Below, piece after piece: positions 6,545 to 12,981 of a stretch of 13,049 nt of DNA. Within the stretch, counting starts at the first letter, position 1. Every line of letters begins with the position of its first letter. The notes beneath the pieces were generated by a model, which worked only from the letters and a program-made list of their open reading frames with translations, was not told the DNA's origin and made no database searches. Source of the stretch: Actinomycetota bacterium (GTDB taxonomy: Bacteria; Actinomycetota; Actinomycetes; S36-B12; UBA5976); contig SXYE01000043.1 of the NCBI GenBank assembly GCA_005789325.1, positions 1 through 13,049 of the forward strand. The letters run 5' to 3'. The position numbers and the translations under genes are program-made.

Positions 6545-8410
6545 ATGAGTCAAATGCAAATGTGGGAAACCTATCGTTCTCTCACGCGTGATGGCAGTGT
6601 TAAAAAGCGTGGCATCAAAAATGGCACCGTAAATAGAGTTTTAGGTTATGCCAAGCCCCTCAAAAAAGATATTTCGTTTTTAGTTTTTATTGTTGTTATC
6701 GATGCGTTTCTGGTTATTGCTCAGCCTTTACTTTTCAAGAGAATAGTTGATGATGGTATTTCTGCAGGAAATAGAAGTGTTGTAATTTATACGGCGATAA
6801 TGGTTGGCTTTCTAGCCATCTTTTCAGCAGGTTTAAGTATTGTGTCCAGAATGTTTAGCTCTCGAATAGGTGAAGGATTAATTCTTACGTTAAGAGGACA
6901 AGTATTTAATCATGTACAAGCTCAACCAATAGCCTTTTTTACCAGAACTCAGACAGGTTCATTAATTTCAAGAGTAAATGGTGATGTAATTGGAGCCCAG
7001 CAAGCTTTTACTTCAACACTTAGCGGAGTAATTTCTAATGGAATAAGTCTAGTAATTGTTCTGGGAACAATGTTAATTCTTTCTTGGGAAATCACACTCA
7101 CTTCATTAATTCTGTTACCAGTCTTTCTCATTCCTGCCAAATGGATGGGTAAAAAAGTCCAATCCTTGAGCAGGGAACAAATGGTTTTAAATGCTGAGAT
7201 GAGTCAAACAATGACTGAAAGATTTAACGTTTCTGGTGCTTTATTAGTGAAGTTATTCGGAGATCCAGCAGTTGAAGGAAGCAACTTCTATAAAAAGGCA
7301 TCGCGAGTAAAAGATATTGGAATCAAAATTTCAATGACAAATACCGTATTTTTTGTAGGACTTACAACAGTTGCAACTATTGCAACAGCTATTGTTTATG
7401 GTTTTGGTGGATCTCTGGTTATCTCAGAAGTTTTGACACTTGGAACATTACTTGCATTAACTGCATTGTTAGCAAGACTCTATGGCCCATTGACCGCACT
7501 GTCTAATGTTCGAGTAGATGTTATGACTGCTTTAGTTTCTTTCGAACGAGTTTTTGAGGTATTGGATTTAGAGCCTCTGGTAAAGGATTCGCAAAATCCT
7601 CAGAAATTACCAAGTGGTGCTCTTGATATTGAGTTCAAAAATGTTTCATTTACTTACCCAAGTAGGGGAGATGTTGGCCTTGAATCACTTGAACTTGCCA
7701 GTGATGGACTCGTTGACAATGAAGTAAACAATGTTGTTTTACAAGATGTTTCCTTCAAAGTTCCATCTGGAACGATGCTTGCGCTTGTTGGTCCTAGTGG
7801 CAGTGGCAAAACAACGATCTCTCAATTGATTTCAAGACTTTATGATCCAAGTCAAGGAGAAATACGAATTGGCCAGGTAAACATCAAGGACGTTGTTAGA
7901 GCAGATTTGCGTGACACGATTGGTGTTGTAACACAAGACTCTCATTTGTTTCATGATTCAATCAAAACTAATTTAAAGTATGCCAAAGAAGACGCAACTG
8001 ATGATGAAATTTGGCGAGCTTTAGAAAGTGCGCAAATTAGCGATTTCGTAAAAAGTCTTCCAGATAAATTGGAGACGATCGTAGGAGATCGCGGATATCG
8101 ATTAAGCGGTGGAGAGAAACAAAGAATTGCAATAGCACGAGTATTTTTAAAACAACCTCGAATAGTAATTCTAGATGAAGCCACGGCTCATTTGGATAAT
8201 GAGAATGAAGCCGCAGTCCAGGAAGCTTTGTTAACTGTGCTTCAGGGAAGAACTTCTGTTGTCATTGCCCATAGGTTGTCAACGATCATAAATGCAGAAC
8301 AAATCGCTGTCATTAAAGACGGGAAATTAGTTTCGATTGGGAAGCACTCAGAATTACTTAAGAATAACGAAGTGTATGCAGATCTTTATAATCAAGTAAC
8401 AATCAAATAG
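6545..8410 (+). CDS. ABC exporter half-transporter (fused permease and ATPase)
   Basis: The 621-residue protein has an N-terminal type IV ABC exporter membrane domain with about six helices (roughly 43-325) and a C-terminal nucleotide-binding domain. Motifs are Walker A GPSGSGKTT (416-424), Q-loop Gln464, signature LSGGEKQR (520-527), Walker B VILDEAT (541-547) and His576. All catalytic residues are present, so it should be active as a homodimer. Two traits recall an actinobacterial subfamily: a long polar N-terminus (1-40), and an acidic insert of about 20 residues (373-396) between FTYPS and the VLQDVSF strand. The substrate cannot be told from sequence. It is on the same strand as the suf operon, 34 nt downstream, so it may be co-transcribed. 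Its stop is 2 nt from the opposing SURF1 stop. Confidence 0.93.
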   Translation: MSQMQMWETYRSLTRDGSVKKRGIKNGTVNRVLGYAKPLKKDISFLVFIVVIDAFLVIAQPLLFKRIVDDGISAGNRSVVIYTAIMVGFLAIFSAGLSIVSRMFSSRIGEGLILTLRGQVFNHVQAQPIAFFTRTQTGSLISRVNGDVIGAQQAFTSTLSGVISNGISLVIVLGTMLILSWEITLTSLILLPVFLIPAKWMGKKVQSLSREQMVLNAEMSQTMTERFNVSGALLVKLFGDPAVEGSNFYKKASRVKDIGIKISMTNTVFFVGLTTVATIATAIVYGFGGSLVISEVLTLGTLLALTALLARLYGPLTALSNVRVDVMTALVSFERVFEVLDLEPLVKDSQNPQKLPSGALDIEFKNVSFTYPSRGDVGLESLELASDGLVDNEVNNVVLQDVSFKVPSGTMLALVGPSGSGKTTISQLISRLYDPSQGEIRIGQVNIKDVVRADLRDTIGVVTQDSHLFHDSIKTNLKYAKEDATDDEIWRALESAQISDFVKSLPDKLETIVGDRGYRLSGGEKQRIAIARVFLKQPRIVILDEATAHLDNENEAAVQEALLTVLQGRTSVVIAHRLSTIINAEQIAVIKDGKLVSIGKHSELLKNNEVYADLYNQVTIK

Positions 8411-8412
8411 AG

Positions 8413-9108
8413 CTATTTATTTTCATTCTTTAATAGGACATACCAGCCAATTGGCAACATGAGAGCAAATAATATCCATTGAATTGCGTAACTAAAGTGT
8501 GGACCATTTGATAATTCGGGAAGCGGGATTATTGCTACTTGATTATCCATAGGAGACATGGACGCTAGTTGTAGGAAGTTTGTTGATAAAGGTTGCGAAC
8601 TAAAATTGGTAGAATTTAAATAGTTAATTTGGTTAAGTGGAAGATCTTCTGGCTCGCTTCTATTGTCTTTTAATGTCTGTACATATCCAATAATTGTTAC
8701 ATCACCTTGCGGTGAAGACGGAATTTCCTGTTGAGAAGTCGAAGATTTTGCTATTGGAATCCATCCTCGATTAACAAGAATTACTTGGTCATTGTCTAAC
8801 TTAAGTGGTGTTATTACCCAGAAGCCAAGACTGCTTTCTAAATACTGTCTTCTTAAAAGTTTCGCATCCGAATTTATAAATTCACCCTTTATGGAGACTT
8901 TCTGCCAATCCTTGAGCTCTGATACTTGGGATAAATCGGTTAGATTTACCGGCTCTGAACTAAGCGCTGCTGTTGTGATTTCATTGTTTTGAATTCTTGT
9001 GTTGTAGCGATCAAATTGCCAATCTGACAATCGAATGAACAGATAAATCATTATGAGAAGGAAAGCTGTCAAAGCAATCCATCGAGGTTTCGTTAGATTT
9101 TTAAACAT
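8413..9108 (-). CDS. SURF1-family cytochrome oxidase biogenesis protein
   Basis: SURF1 proteins are membrane proteins that assist heme a insertion into aa3-type cytochrome c oxidase. The 231-residue protein has the family plan: a transmembrane helix at about 9-26, the LSDWQFDR motif (27-34), an extracytoplasmic domain with NRGWIP (113-118), and the PHFSYAIQW motif (203-211) running into a second helix (about 209-227). His204 and Tyr207 in the last motif are the conserved pair near the proposed heme site. It lies 29 nt downstream of the DUF3099 gene on the same strand, probably as one transcript. No Shine-Dalgarno sequence was seen before ATG 9108. No oxidase gene is in the window. Confidence 0.92.
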   Translation of the reverse strand: MFKNLTKPRWIALTAFLLIMIYLFIRLSDWQFDRYNTRIQNNEITTAALSSEPVNLTDLSQVSELKDWQKVSIKGEFINSDAKLLRRQYLESSLGFWVITPLKLDNDQVILVNRGWIPIAKSSTSQQEIPSSPQGDVTIIGYVQTLKDNRSEPEDLPLNQINYLNSTNFSSQPLSTNFLQLASMSPMDNQVAIIPLPELSNGPHFSYAIQWILFALMLPIGWYVLLKNENK

Positions 9109-9137
9109 AATGATACAAACAGATTACCTTGATTAAG

Positions 9138-9431
9138 TTACTTATTGTTTCCAGTATCAATTTGTCTGGTTGGTGATGCTGGCGCTTTGGAGTTAAAAAA
9201 GAAATTCTCGCGACCCGCATTGGCAATCACAACAGCGATGTAGGGTAAAAAGATCGCCCCAAAAATCAAAACCCATCTTAAATTTCCTTGCGCGAATACA
9301 GCTCCTACAAAGCAAATGGTTCGCAAACTCATTGAAATCAAATATCTTTTTTTGCGACCTGCTTGATCAAAACTTAAAGGATTAGATGCCGAAGTAATGG
9401 CGTATACAGGTGGTTGTTCTTGATTTGTCAT
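9138..9431 (-). CDS. DUF3099 small membrane protein
   Basis: This 97-residue protein matches the actinobacterial DUF3099 pattern as I recall it: YAITSA near the start (10-15), a basic RKKRYLISMSLRT stretch, then two closely spaced hydrophobic segments (about 32-47 and 52-71) with CFVGAVF, NLRWVLI and the closing IANAGRENFF. The function of the family is unknown. GAAGGA lies 6 nt upstream of the ATG at 9431 and supports the start. It is the first gene of a two-gene unit with SURF1 and is divergent from fabG. Confidence 0.85.
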   Translation of the reverse strand: MTNQEQPPVYAITSASNPLSFDQAGRKKRYLISMSLRTICFVGAVFAQGNLRWVLIFGAIFLPYIAVVIANAGRENFFFNSKAPASPTRQIDTGNNK

Positions 9432-9501
9432 CTTGATTCCTTCGTCATGAACCCAACGCTACGCTAGAAATAAGAATCTGGCGATTTAGAGGCCTGTAAA
9501 T
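9432..9501. promoter_or_regulatory. Divergent intergenic region DUF3099 / fabG
   Basis: These 70 bases separate two divergent genes and must hold the promoter of at least one. On the plus strand TACGCT (9460-9465) fits TANNNT, and AGAGG (9488-9492) is a ribosome binding site 9 nt before ATG 9502. On the minus strand GAAGGA precedes the DUF3099 ATG. No clear -35 box or operator symmetry is visible. Confidence 0.4.
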
Positions 9502-10260
9502 ATGGGCTTCAAACCAATAATCAGGCATCTACGAGGTAAGTTACAAGGTATGTCAACATCTGGTGTTGTATTCGTCACAGGCGGAAATCGTGGCATTGGC
9601 TTGGCGATCGCCAAGAGATTTGCAAAAGATGGTTTCAAAGTAGCGGTTTCCTACCGTGAACAAAAACCTAAGGAAGATTTTTATTTAGTTAAGGCAGATG
9701 TTACTGACAGTAAGAGTATTGATGCAGCAATAGATGAAATTGAGAAAAACCTTGGTCCACTAGAAGTCGTAGTGATAAATGCTGGAACCAACAAAGATTC
9801 TCTTGCAATGCGATTAGAAGATGAAGATATGCAAAAAATTATTGACACAAATTTAATGGGATCTCTAAGAGTTGCTAGAAGAAGTGTTAAGTCAATGATC
9901 AAGAACAGAAAAGGTCGAATTATTTTCATTGGTTCTGTTGTTGGTTTATTAGGCTCTCCAGGACAAATGGTTTATGCCAGTACCAAGGCAGGTCTTATCG
10001 GGGCTGCGCGATCACTTGCTCGAGAAGTAGGAGTCAGGGGAGTAACTGTAAATGTTGTTGCGCCTGGTTATGTGGATACAGACATGACGCAAGATCTAGA
10101 TCAGGCAAGAAAAGATATGATCACTACAAGCACTCCACTTGGCAGAACTGCAAGTGCTGATGAAGTTGCAGGTGTTGTGAGATTTCTGGCGTCAGAAGAT
10201 GCCTCATATATAACAGGAGCAGTTATACCTGTTGATGGTGGATTAGGAATGGGACATTAA
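9502..10260 (+). CDS. fabG: 3-oxoacyl-ACP reductase FabG (MabA-like)
   Basis: FabG is an NADPH-dependent reductase of beta-ketoacyl-ACP in type II fatty acid synthesis. Short-chain dehydrogenase motifs, numbered from ATG 9502, are TGGNRGIG (26-33), NAG (93-95), Asn117, Ser145, Tyr158 and Lys162, so the catalytic tetrad is complete. The C-terminus VIPVDGGLGMGH closely resembles that of mycobacterial FabG1/MabA, and the following gene is an InhA-type reductase as in mycobacteria. Start choice: AGAGG 9 nt upstream supports 9502, giving 252 residues with a basic 16-residue extension. ATG 9550, giving 236 residues (MSTSGVVFVTGG), matches the usual family length but has a poorly spaced site. Function is secure; the start is not. 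Confidence 0.95.
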   Translation: MGFKPIIRHLRGKLQGMSTSGVVFVTGGNRGIGLAIAKRFAKDGFKVAVSYREQKPKEDFYLVKADVTDSKSIDAAIDEIEKNLGPLEVVVINAGTNKDSLAMRLEDEDMQKIIDTNLMGSLRVARRSVKSMIKNRKGRIIFIGSVVGLLGSPGQMVYASTKAGLIGAARSLAREVGVRGVTVNVVAPGYVDTDMTQDLDQARKDMITTSTPLGRTASADEVAGVVRFLASEDASYITGAVIPVDGGLGMGH

Positions 10261-10263
10261 TAA

Positions 10264-11031
10264 ATGGGAATAATGCAGGGTAAAACAGTTCTTGTAACAG
10301 GTGTACTTACAGATCATTCCATTGCATTCTCAGTTGCAAAAATAATTCAAGAAGAAGGTGGAACCGTAATTCTTAGTTCTTTTGGACGAGCCATGGGTGC
10401 TACAGAAAGAGCTAATGGACGATTACCTCAACCTGCCAAAATTTTGGAACTAGATGTCACAAATGAAGAACATTTAGCCAATCTTCCAGCTGAATTGAAA
10501 AAGATTTCTCCAACCATTGATGGAGTTGTTCACGCAATTGGTTTTGCACCACAATCTGCACTTGGTGGAAATTTCTTGAATACCGAGTGGCCAGATGTCG
10601 CCACTGCACTTCACGTTTCGGCTTACTCTTTTAAATCTTTGTCAATGGCTTGTGTTGATTTAATGCCCAATGGGGGAAGTGTTGTTGGTCTTGATTTCGA
10701 TGCGACCGTTTCATGGCCTCAATATGACTGGATGGGTGTTGCCAAAGCTGCTTTGGAATCAACTTCAAGATACTTAGCTAGACATTTAGGTCCTAAAAAT
10801 ATTCGTGTTAACTTAATAGCTGCAGGCCCAATTAATACTGTTGCTGCAAAACATATTCCTGGATTTGAAAAATTTGAAGAAGCTTGGGCTGCAAGATCAC
10901 CATTGGGTTGGAAGATCTCAGATCCAGTTCCTTCAGCTAAAGCAGTAGTTGCGTTACTTTCAGATTGGTTTCCTGCAACATCGGGTGAGATCATTCACGT
11001 TGATGGCGGCTACCATTCCATGGGTGCTTAA
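10264..11031 (+). CDS. fabI: NADH-dependent enoyl-ACP reductase FabI (InhA-type)
   Basis: FabI catalyses the last reductive step of each fatty acid elongation round. The 255-residue protein has the divergent SDR nucleotide motif TGVLTDHSIAF (12-22), LELDV (61-65), HAIGFAPQ (90-97), and the active site Phe145, Tyr154 and Lys161 with the same 9- and 7-residue spacing as InhA Phe149-Tyr158-Lys165. It lies 3 nt after the fabG stop, so the two form a unit. The position matching InhA Ser94 is Ala91. I recall alanine here in other non-mycobacterial actinobacterial FabI proteins, so it is probably natural variation. The stop codon overlaps the stop of the opposing gene. Confidence 0.96.
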   Translation: MGIMQGKTVLVTGVLTDHSIAFSVAKIIQEEGGTVILSSFGRAMGATERANGRLPQPAKILELDVTNEEHLANLPAELKKISPTIDGVVHAIGFAPQSALGGNFLNTEWPDVATALHVSAYSFKSLSMACVDLMPNGGSVVGLDFDATVSWPQYDWMGVAKAALESTSRYLARHLGPKNIRVNLIAAGPINTVAAKHIPGFEKFEEAWAARSPLGWKISDPVPSAKAVVALLSDWFPATSGEIIHVDGGYHSMGA

Positions 11032-11762
11032 CTAGATTTTTCCAATGCATAATTAACAACAGCAGACAAACCTTTTCGACAGGTTTGATTTAAATCTTGT
11101 ATAGGGTTTGACCACATTGATTGTTTAGTAGCGCTAAATGAATTGATCTCATTTTCTAAAGCAAACTCTGTTATGGCAAGTACTCTTAAAAGTCTGCCTA
11201 AAAGAAATGTCACTCTCGTAGGTTGATCATCGGGATATACCTGAATTGAAATATCGTGCTCAAGATCAATTAGAAAGTCATGGGCGTCTTGGTTTCCGTG
11301 CACTAAATCAAAAGCTTCTATCTCATCACTAGTTTCGTGGAGAAGATCTGAGAGTTGTTTATCCATGTCTTGCCAACTACTTGTTAAGGCAACTGGTTCT
11401 TTAAGTCTTTTTGTGGCAATCCAGTAATTTGCTTCCTCATGAATACCTAATACTTCTCCACCTCTGGTTGTAATTACGTGTCCAAGTTCCAAAGCGACAT
11501 CGACGAATTCATCACTGCCAATAATGAAATCCATATTTCCTGTTCTCGGGAAATGGCATCGAAGAGCAGTTGTTCCTGATTTTCTGCAGTTTGATAAAAA
11601 AATTGCTAAAGATTCTTGGTTTAGAACAGTAGAAACTGTTCTTGGTGCATCAGAGATGCAATCCACGGCTCTTTCGAGGGTTTCTCTTCCTTGCATGAAA
11701 GCGGTACCCCAAATAGCCAAGGAGATGCTGGTGGGCACATTTTGAAACATTTGGGCTTTCAT
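11028..11762 (-). CDS. Uncharacterised protein, probably actinobacterial-conserved
   Basis: I do not recognise a named family. The 244-residue product is soluble by appearance, with no signal peptide or membrane helix, and acidic in its second half. An N-terminal helical part (NVPTSISLAIWGTAFMQGRE) is followed by an alternating hydrophobic region (about 65-118) with ALRCHFPRTGNMDFIIGS and VITTRGGEVLG, then a mostly helical C-terminus. The middle section faintly recalls a widespread uncharacterised actinobacterial protein with an 'LPxPGDPxGL' motif; that is memory, not a search. Codon use matches its neighbours and the frame is intact. No Shine-Dalgarno sequence precedes ATG 11762; a TAAGTT box 7 nt upstream suggests leaderless expression. 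ATG 11750 is an alternative start. Confidence 0.75.
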   Translation of the reverse strand: MKAQMFQNVPTSISLAIWGTAFMQGRETLERAVDCISDAPRTVSTVLNQESLAIFLSNCRKSGTTALRCHFPRTGNMDFIIGSDEFVDVALELGHVITTRGGEVLGIHEEANYWIATKRLKEPVALTSSWQDMDKQLSDLLHETSDEIEAFDLVHGNQDAHDFLIDLEHDISIQVYPDDQPTRVTFLLGRLLRVLAITEFALENEINSFSATKQSMWSNPIQDLNQTCRKGLSAVVNYALEKSS

Positions 11763-11769
11763 GATGCTT

Positions 11770-11775
11770 AACTTA
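11770..11775 (-). promoter_or_regulatory. Candidate leaderless promoter -10 box
   Basis: TAAGTT on the minus strand fits TANNNT and ends 7 nt before ATG 11762. That is the spacing which places the transcription start on the A of the start codon. No Shine-Dalgarno sequence and no -35 box are visible. Leaderless genes are common in actinobacteria. Confidence 0.4.
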
Positions 11776-11852
11776 ATGGGTTTTCCAAGATTGTTCTTCT
11801 CGTATTCAGTAATTGTTGTCGGTCACAAACTGCAAGTCAGTCAGAAGTTGCC

Positions 11853-11858
11853 TAGAAT
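11853..11858 (+). promoter_or_regulatory. Probable -10 box for the DUF4916-VKOR unit
   Basis: TAGAAT is close to the TATAAT consensus and lies 27 nt upstream of the ATG at 11880. A transcript would start near 11865, at the ribosome binding site. No good -35 box is seen at 17-18 nt; CTGCAA at 11830-11835 is the nearest. Confidence 0.45.
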
Positions 11859-11864
11859 AAAGTC

Positions 11865-11873
11865 AAAGGAGGT
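11865..11873 (+). promoter_or_regulatory. Strong ribosome binding site (AAAGGAGGT)
   Basis: AAAGGAGGT is fully complementary to the 16S rRNA anti-Shine-Dalgarno end and lies 6 nt before ATG 11880. It fixes that start over the ATGs at 11886 and 11889. It is the best ribosome binding site in the window. Confidence 0.8.
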
Positions 11874-11879
11874 TGCTTC

Positions 11880-12422
11880 ATGAGCATGATGAATGAGACC
11901 GATGAACGTGGTTCTTGGTTGAATGATGAACAAATTGAATTCGTGCGTGATCGACTTCCAATTTTATACATTGATGCCATTCCTGTAAGAGTTGATGAAT
12001 TAGGAAATGTTACACAAATTGGTTTACTACTTCGCGGTATGCCTGATGGAAGCATAAGTCGCGCGATGGTTTCAGGCCGAGTTCTTTATGGAGAAAGAAT
12101 TAGGGCAGCCTTAATAAGACATTTAGAAAAAGATCTTGGTGCAACAGCTCTACCACAGATTGCTCCTAGCCCAACTCCTTTCACAGTTATTGAGTATTTT
12201 CCTGACCCAAGTGTTTCTGGTTTTCATGATCCTAGACAACATGCAGTAAGTCTTGCATTTGTTGTAGTAGTAAAAGGTGATTGTCGTCCGAGCCAAAACG
12301 CACTTGATTTAGCGTGGTTGAATCCAGATGAAGCACAAAGTAAAAAGGTTTTAGACGAGATGACAGGTGGTCAAGCAAAGCTTCTTAAACTAGCACTTGC
12401 TCACATGGGAGTAATCGAATAA
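11880..12422 (+). CDS. DUF4916 Nudix-like protein
   Basis: This 180-residue protein fits the actinobacterial DUF4916 group of Nudix-fold proteins. Family-like blocks are SWLNDEQ (12-18), PILYIDAIPVRVDE (27-40), GLLLRG (48-53), the Nudix region from Gly66, and HAVSLAFVVVVKGD...LAWLNPDEA (111-142). The box begins correctly as G66-x5-E72-x7-R80, but the normal REUxEExGU part reads RHLEKDLGA (80-88). The first glutamate is His81 and the metal-binding pair is Lys84-Asp85. Pyrophosphohydrolase activity is therefore doubtful, and a ligand-binding or altered role is possible. The start is set by the strong AAAGGAGGT site. VKOR follows with no gap. Confidence 0.82.
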   Translation: MSMMNETDERGSWLNDEQIEFVRDRLPILYIDAIPVRVDELGNVTQIGLLLRGMPDGSISRAMVSGRVLYGERIRAALIRHLEKDLGATALPQIAPSPTPFTVIEYFPDPSVSGFHDPRQHAVSLAFVVVVKGDCRPSQNALDLAWLNPDEAQSKKVLDEMTGGQAKLLKLALAHMGVIE

Positions 12423-12980
12423 ATGAACAATAAAATTCCGAGCACAACATTAGGTTGGCTTCTAAGTGTCGGTGGAGTCGTAGGTTGGTTTTCTTCATTT
12501 ATCCTAACTGTAGACAAGATAAAAATTCTTGAAAATCCAAGTTATGTTTCAAGTTGTAATATAAATTCTGTTTTGGCTTGTGGAAATATCGTAACAACAG
12601 ATCAAGCCTCCTTCTTTGGATTTCCAAACAGTTTGATTGGCGTAAGTAGTTTTCCAGTCCTGGTGTTAATAGGAGTTTTATCTCTATCTGGTATTCAAGT
12701 ATCTAAGTGGATGTTTCAAGTTATTGCCATAATCAGTGGTTTGGCTACAGTATTTGTTTCTTGGCTTGCATACCAAAGTATTTACGTAATTGAAATACTT
12801 TGTCCATATTGCATAGTCGTATGGGGGATGACAGTTCCAATTTTTTTCTTAACAACCAGAGATTTATTGAAAAAATCTAGAAATTCAACACTGAAGTCAT
12901 TGTCTGTTTTAACCGGATTTTTAACTTTAGGCTGGTTTTTAGTAGTAGGGTCTGCAATCTTTTTACAATTTGTAATCTGA
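12423..12980 (+). CDS. Vitamin K epoxide reductase (VKOR) family protein
   Basis: Bacterial VKOR is an integral membrane enzyme that reoxidises a DsbA-like oxidase using quinone, replacing DsbB. The 185-residue protein has about four to five hydrophobic segments (near 8-30, 70-90, 95-118, 122-145, 160-183). The shuttle cysteines Cys45 and Cys53 flank the CNINSVLAC loop, followed by QASFFGFPNSLIG (61-73), and the quinone-proximal pair is Cys127-Cys130 (CPYC). All four essential cysteines are present. There is no fused thioredoxin domain, so a separate DsbA-like partner is expected elsewhere. The ATG follows the upstream stop directly (TAAATG), and the stop is one base from the 3' end of the opposing tRNA. 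Confidence 0.93.
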   Translation: MNNKIPSTTLGWLLSVGGVVGWFSSFILTVDKIKILENPSYVSSCNINSVLACGNIVTTDQASFFGFPNSLIGVSSFPVLVLIGVLSLSGIQVSKWMFQVIAIISGLATVFVSWLAYQSIYVIEILCPYCIVVWGMTVPIFFLTTRDLLKKSRNSTLKSLSVLTGFLTLGWFLVVGSAIFLQFVI

Positions 12981-12981
12981 G

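Noticed and set aside
11524..11745. 73-codon open frame opposite the uncharacterised gene
   Set aside because: The minus-strand frame is much longer, and this one has no ribosome binding site or promoter-like element.
11836..11844. Tandem GTCAGTCAG upstream of the DUF4916 gene
   Set aside because: Two four-base units are within chance expectation and show no symmetry.
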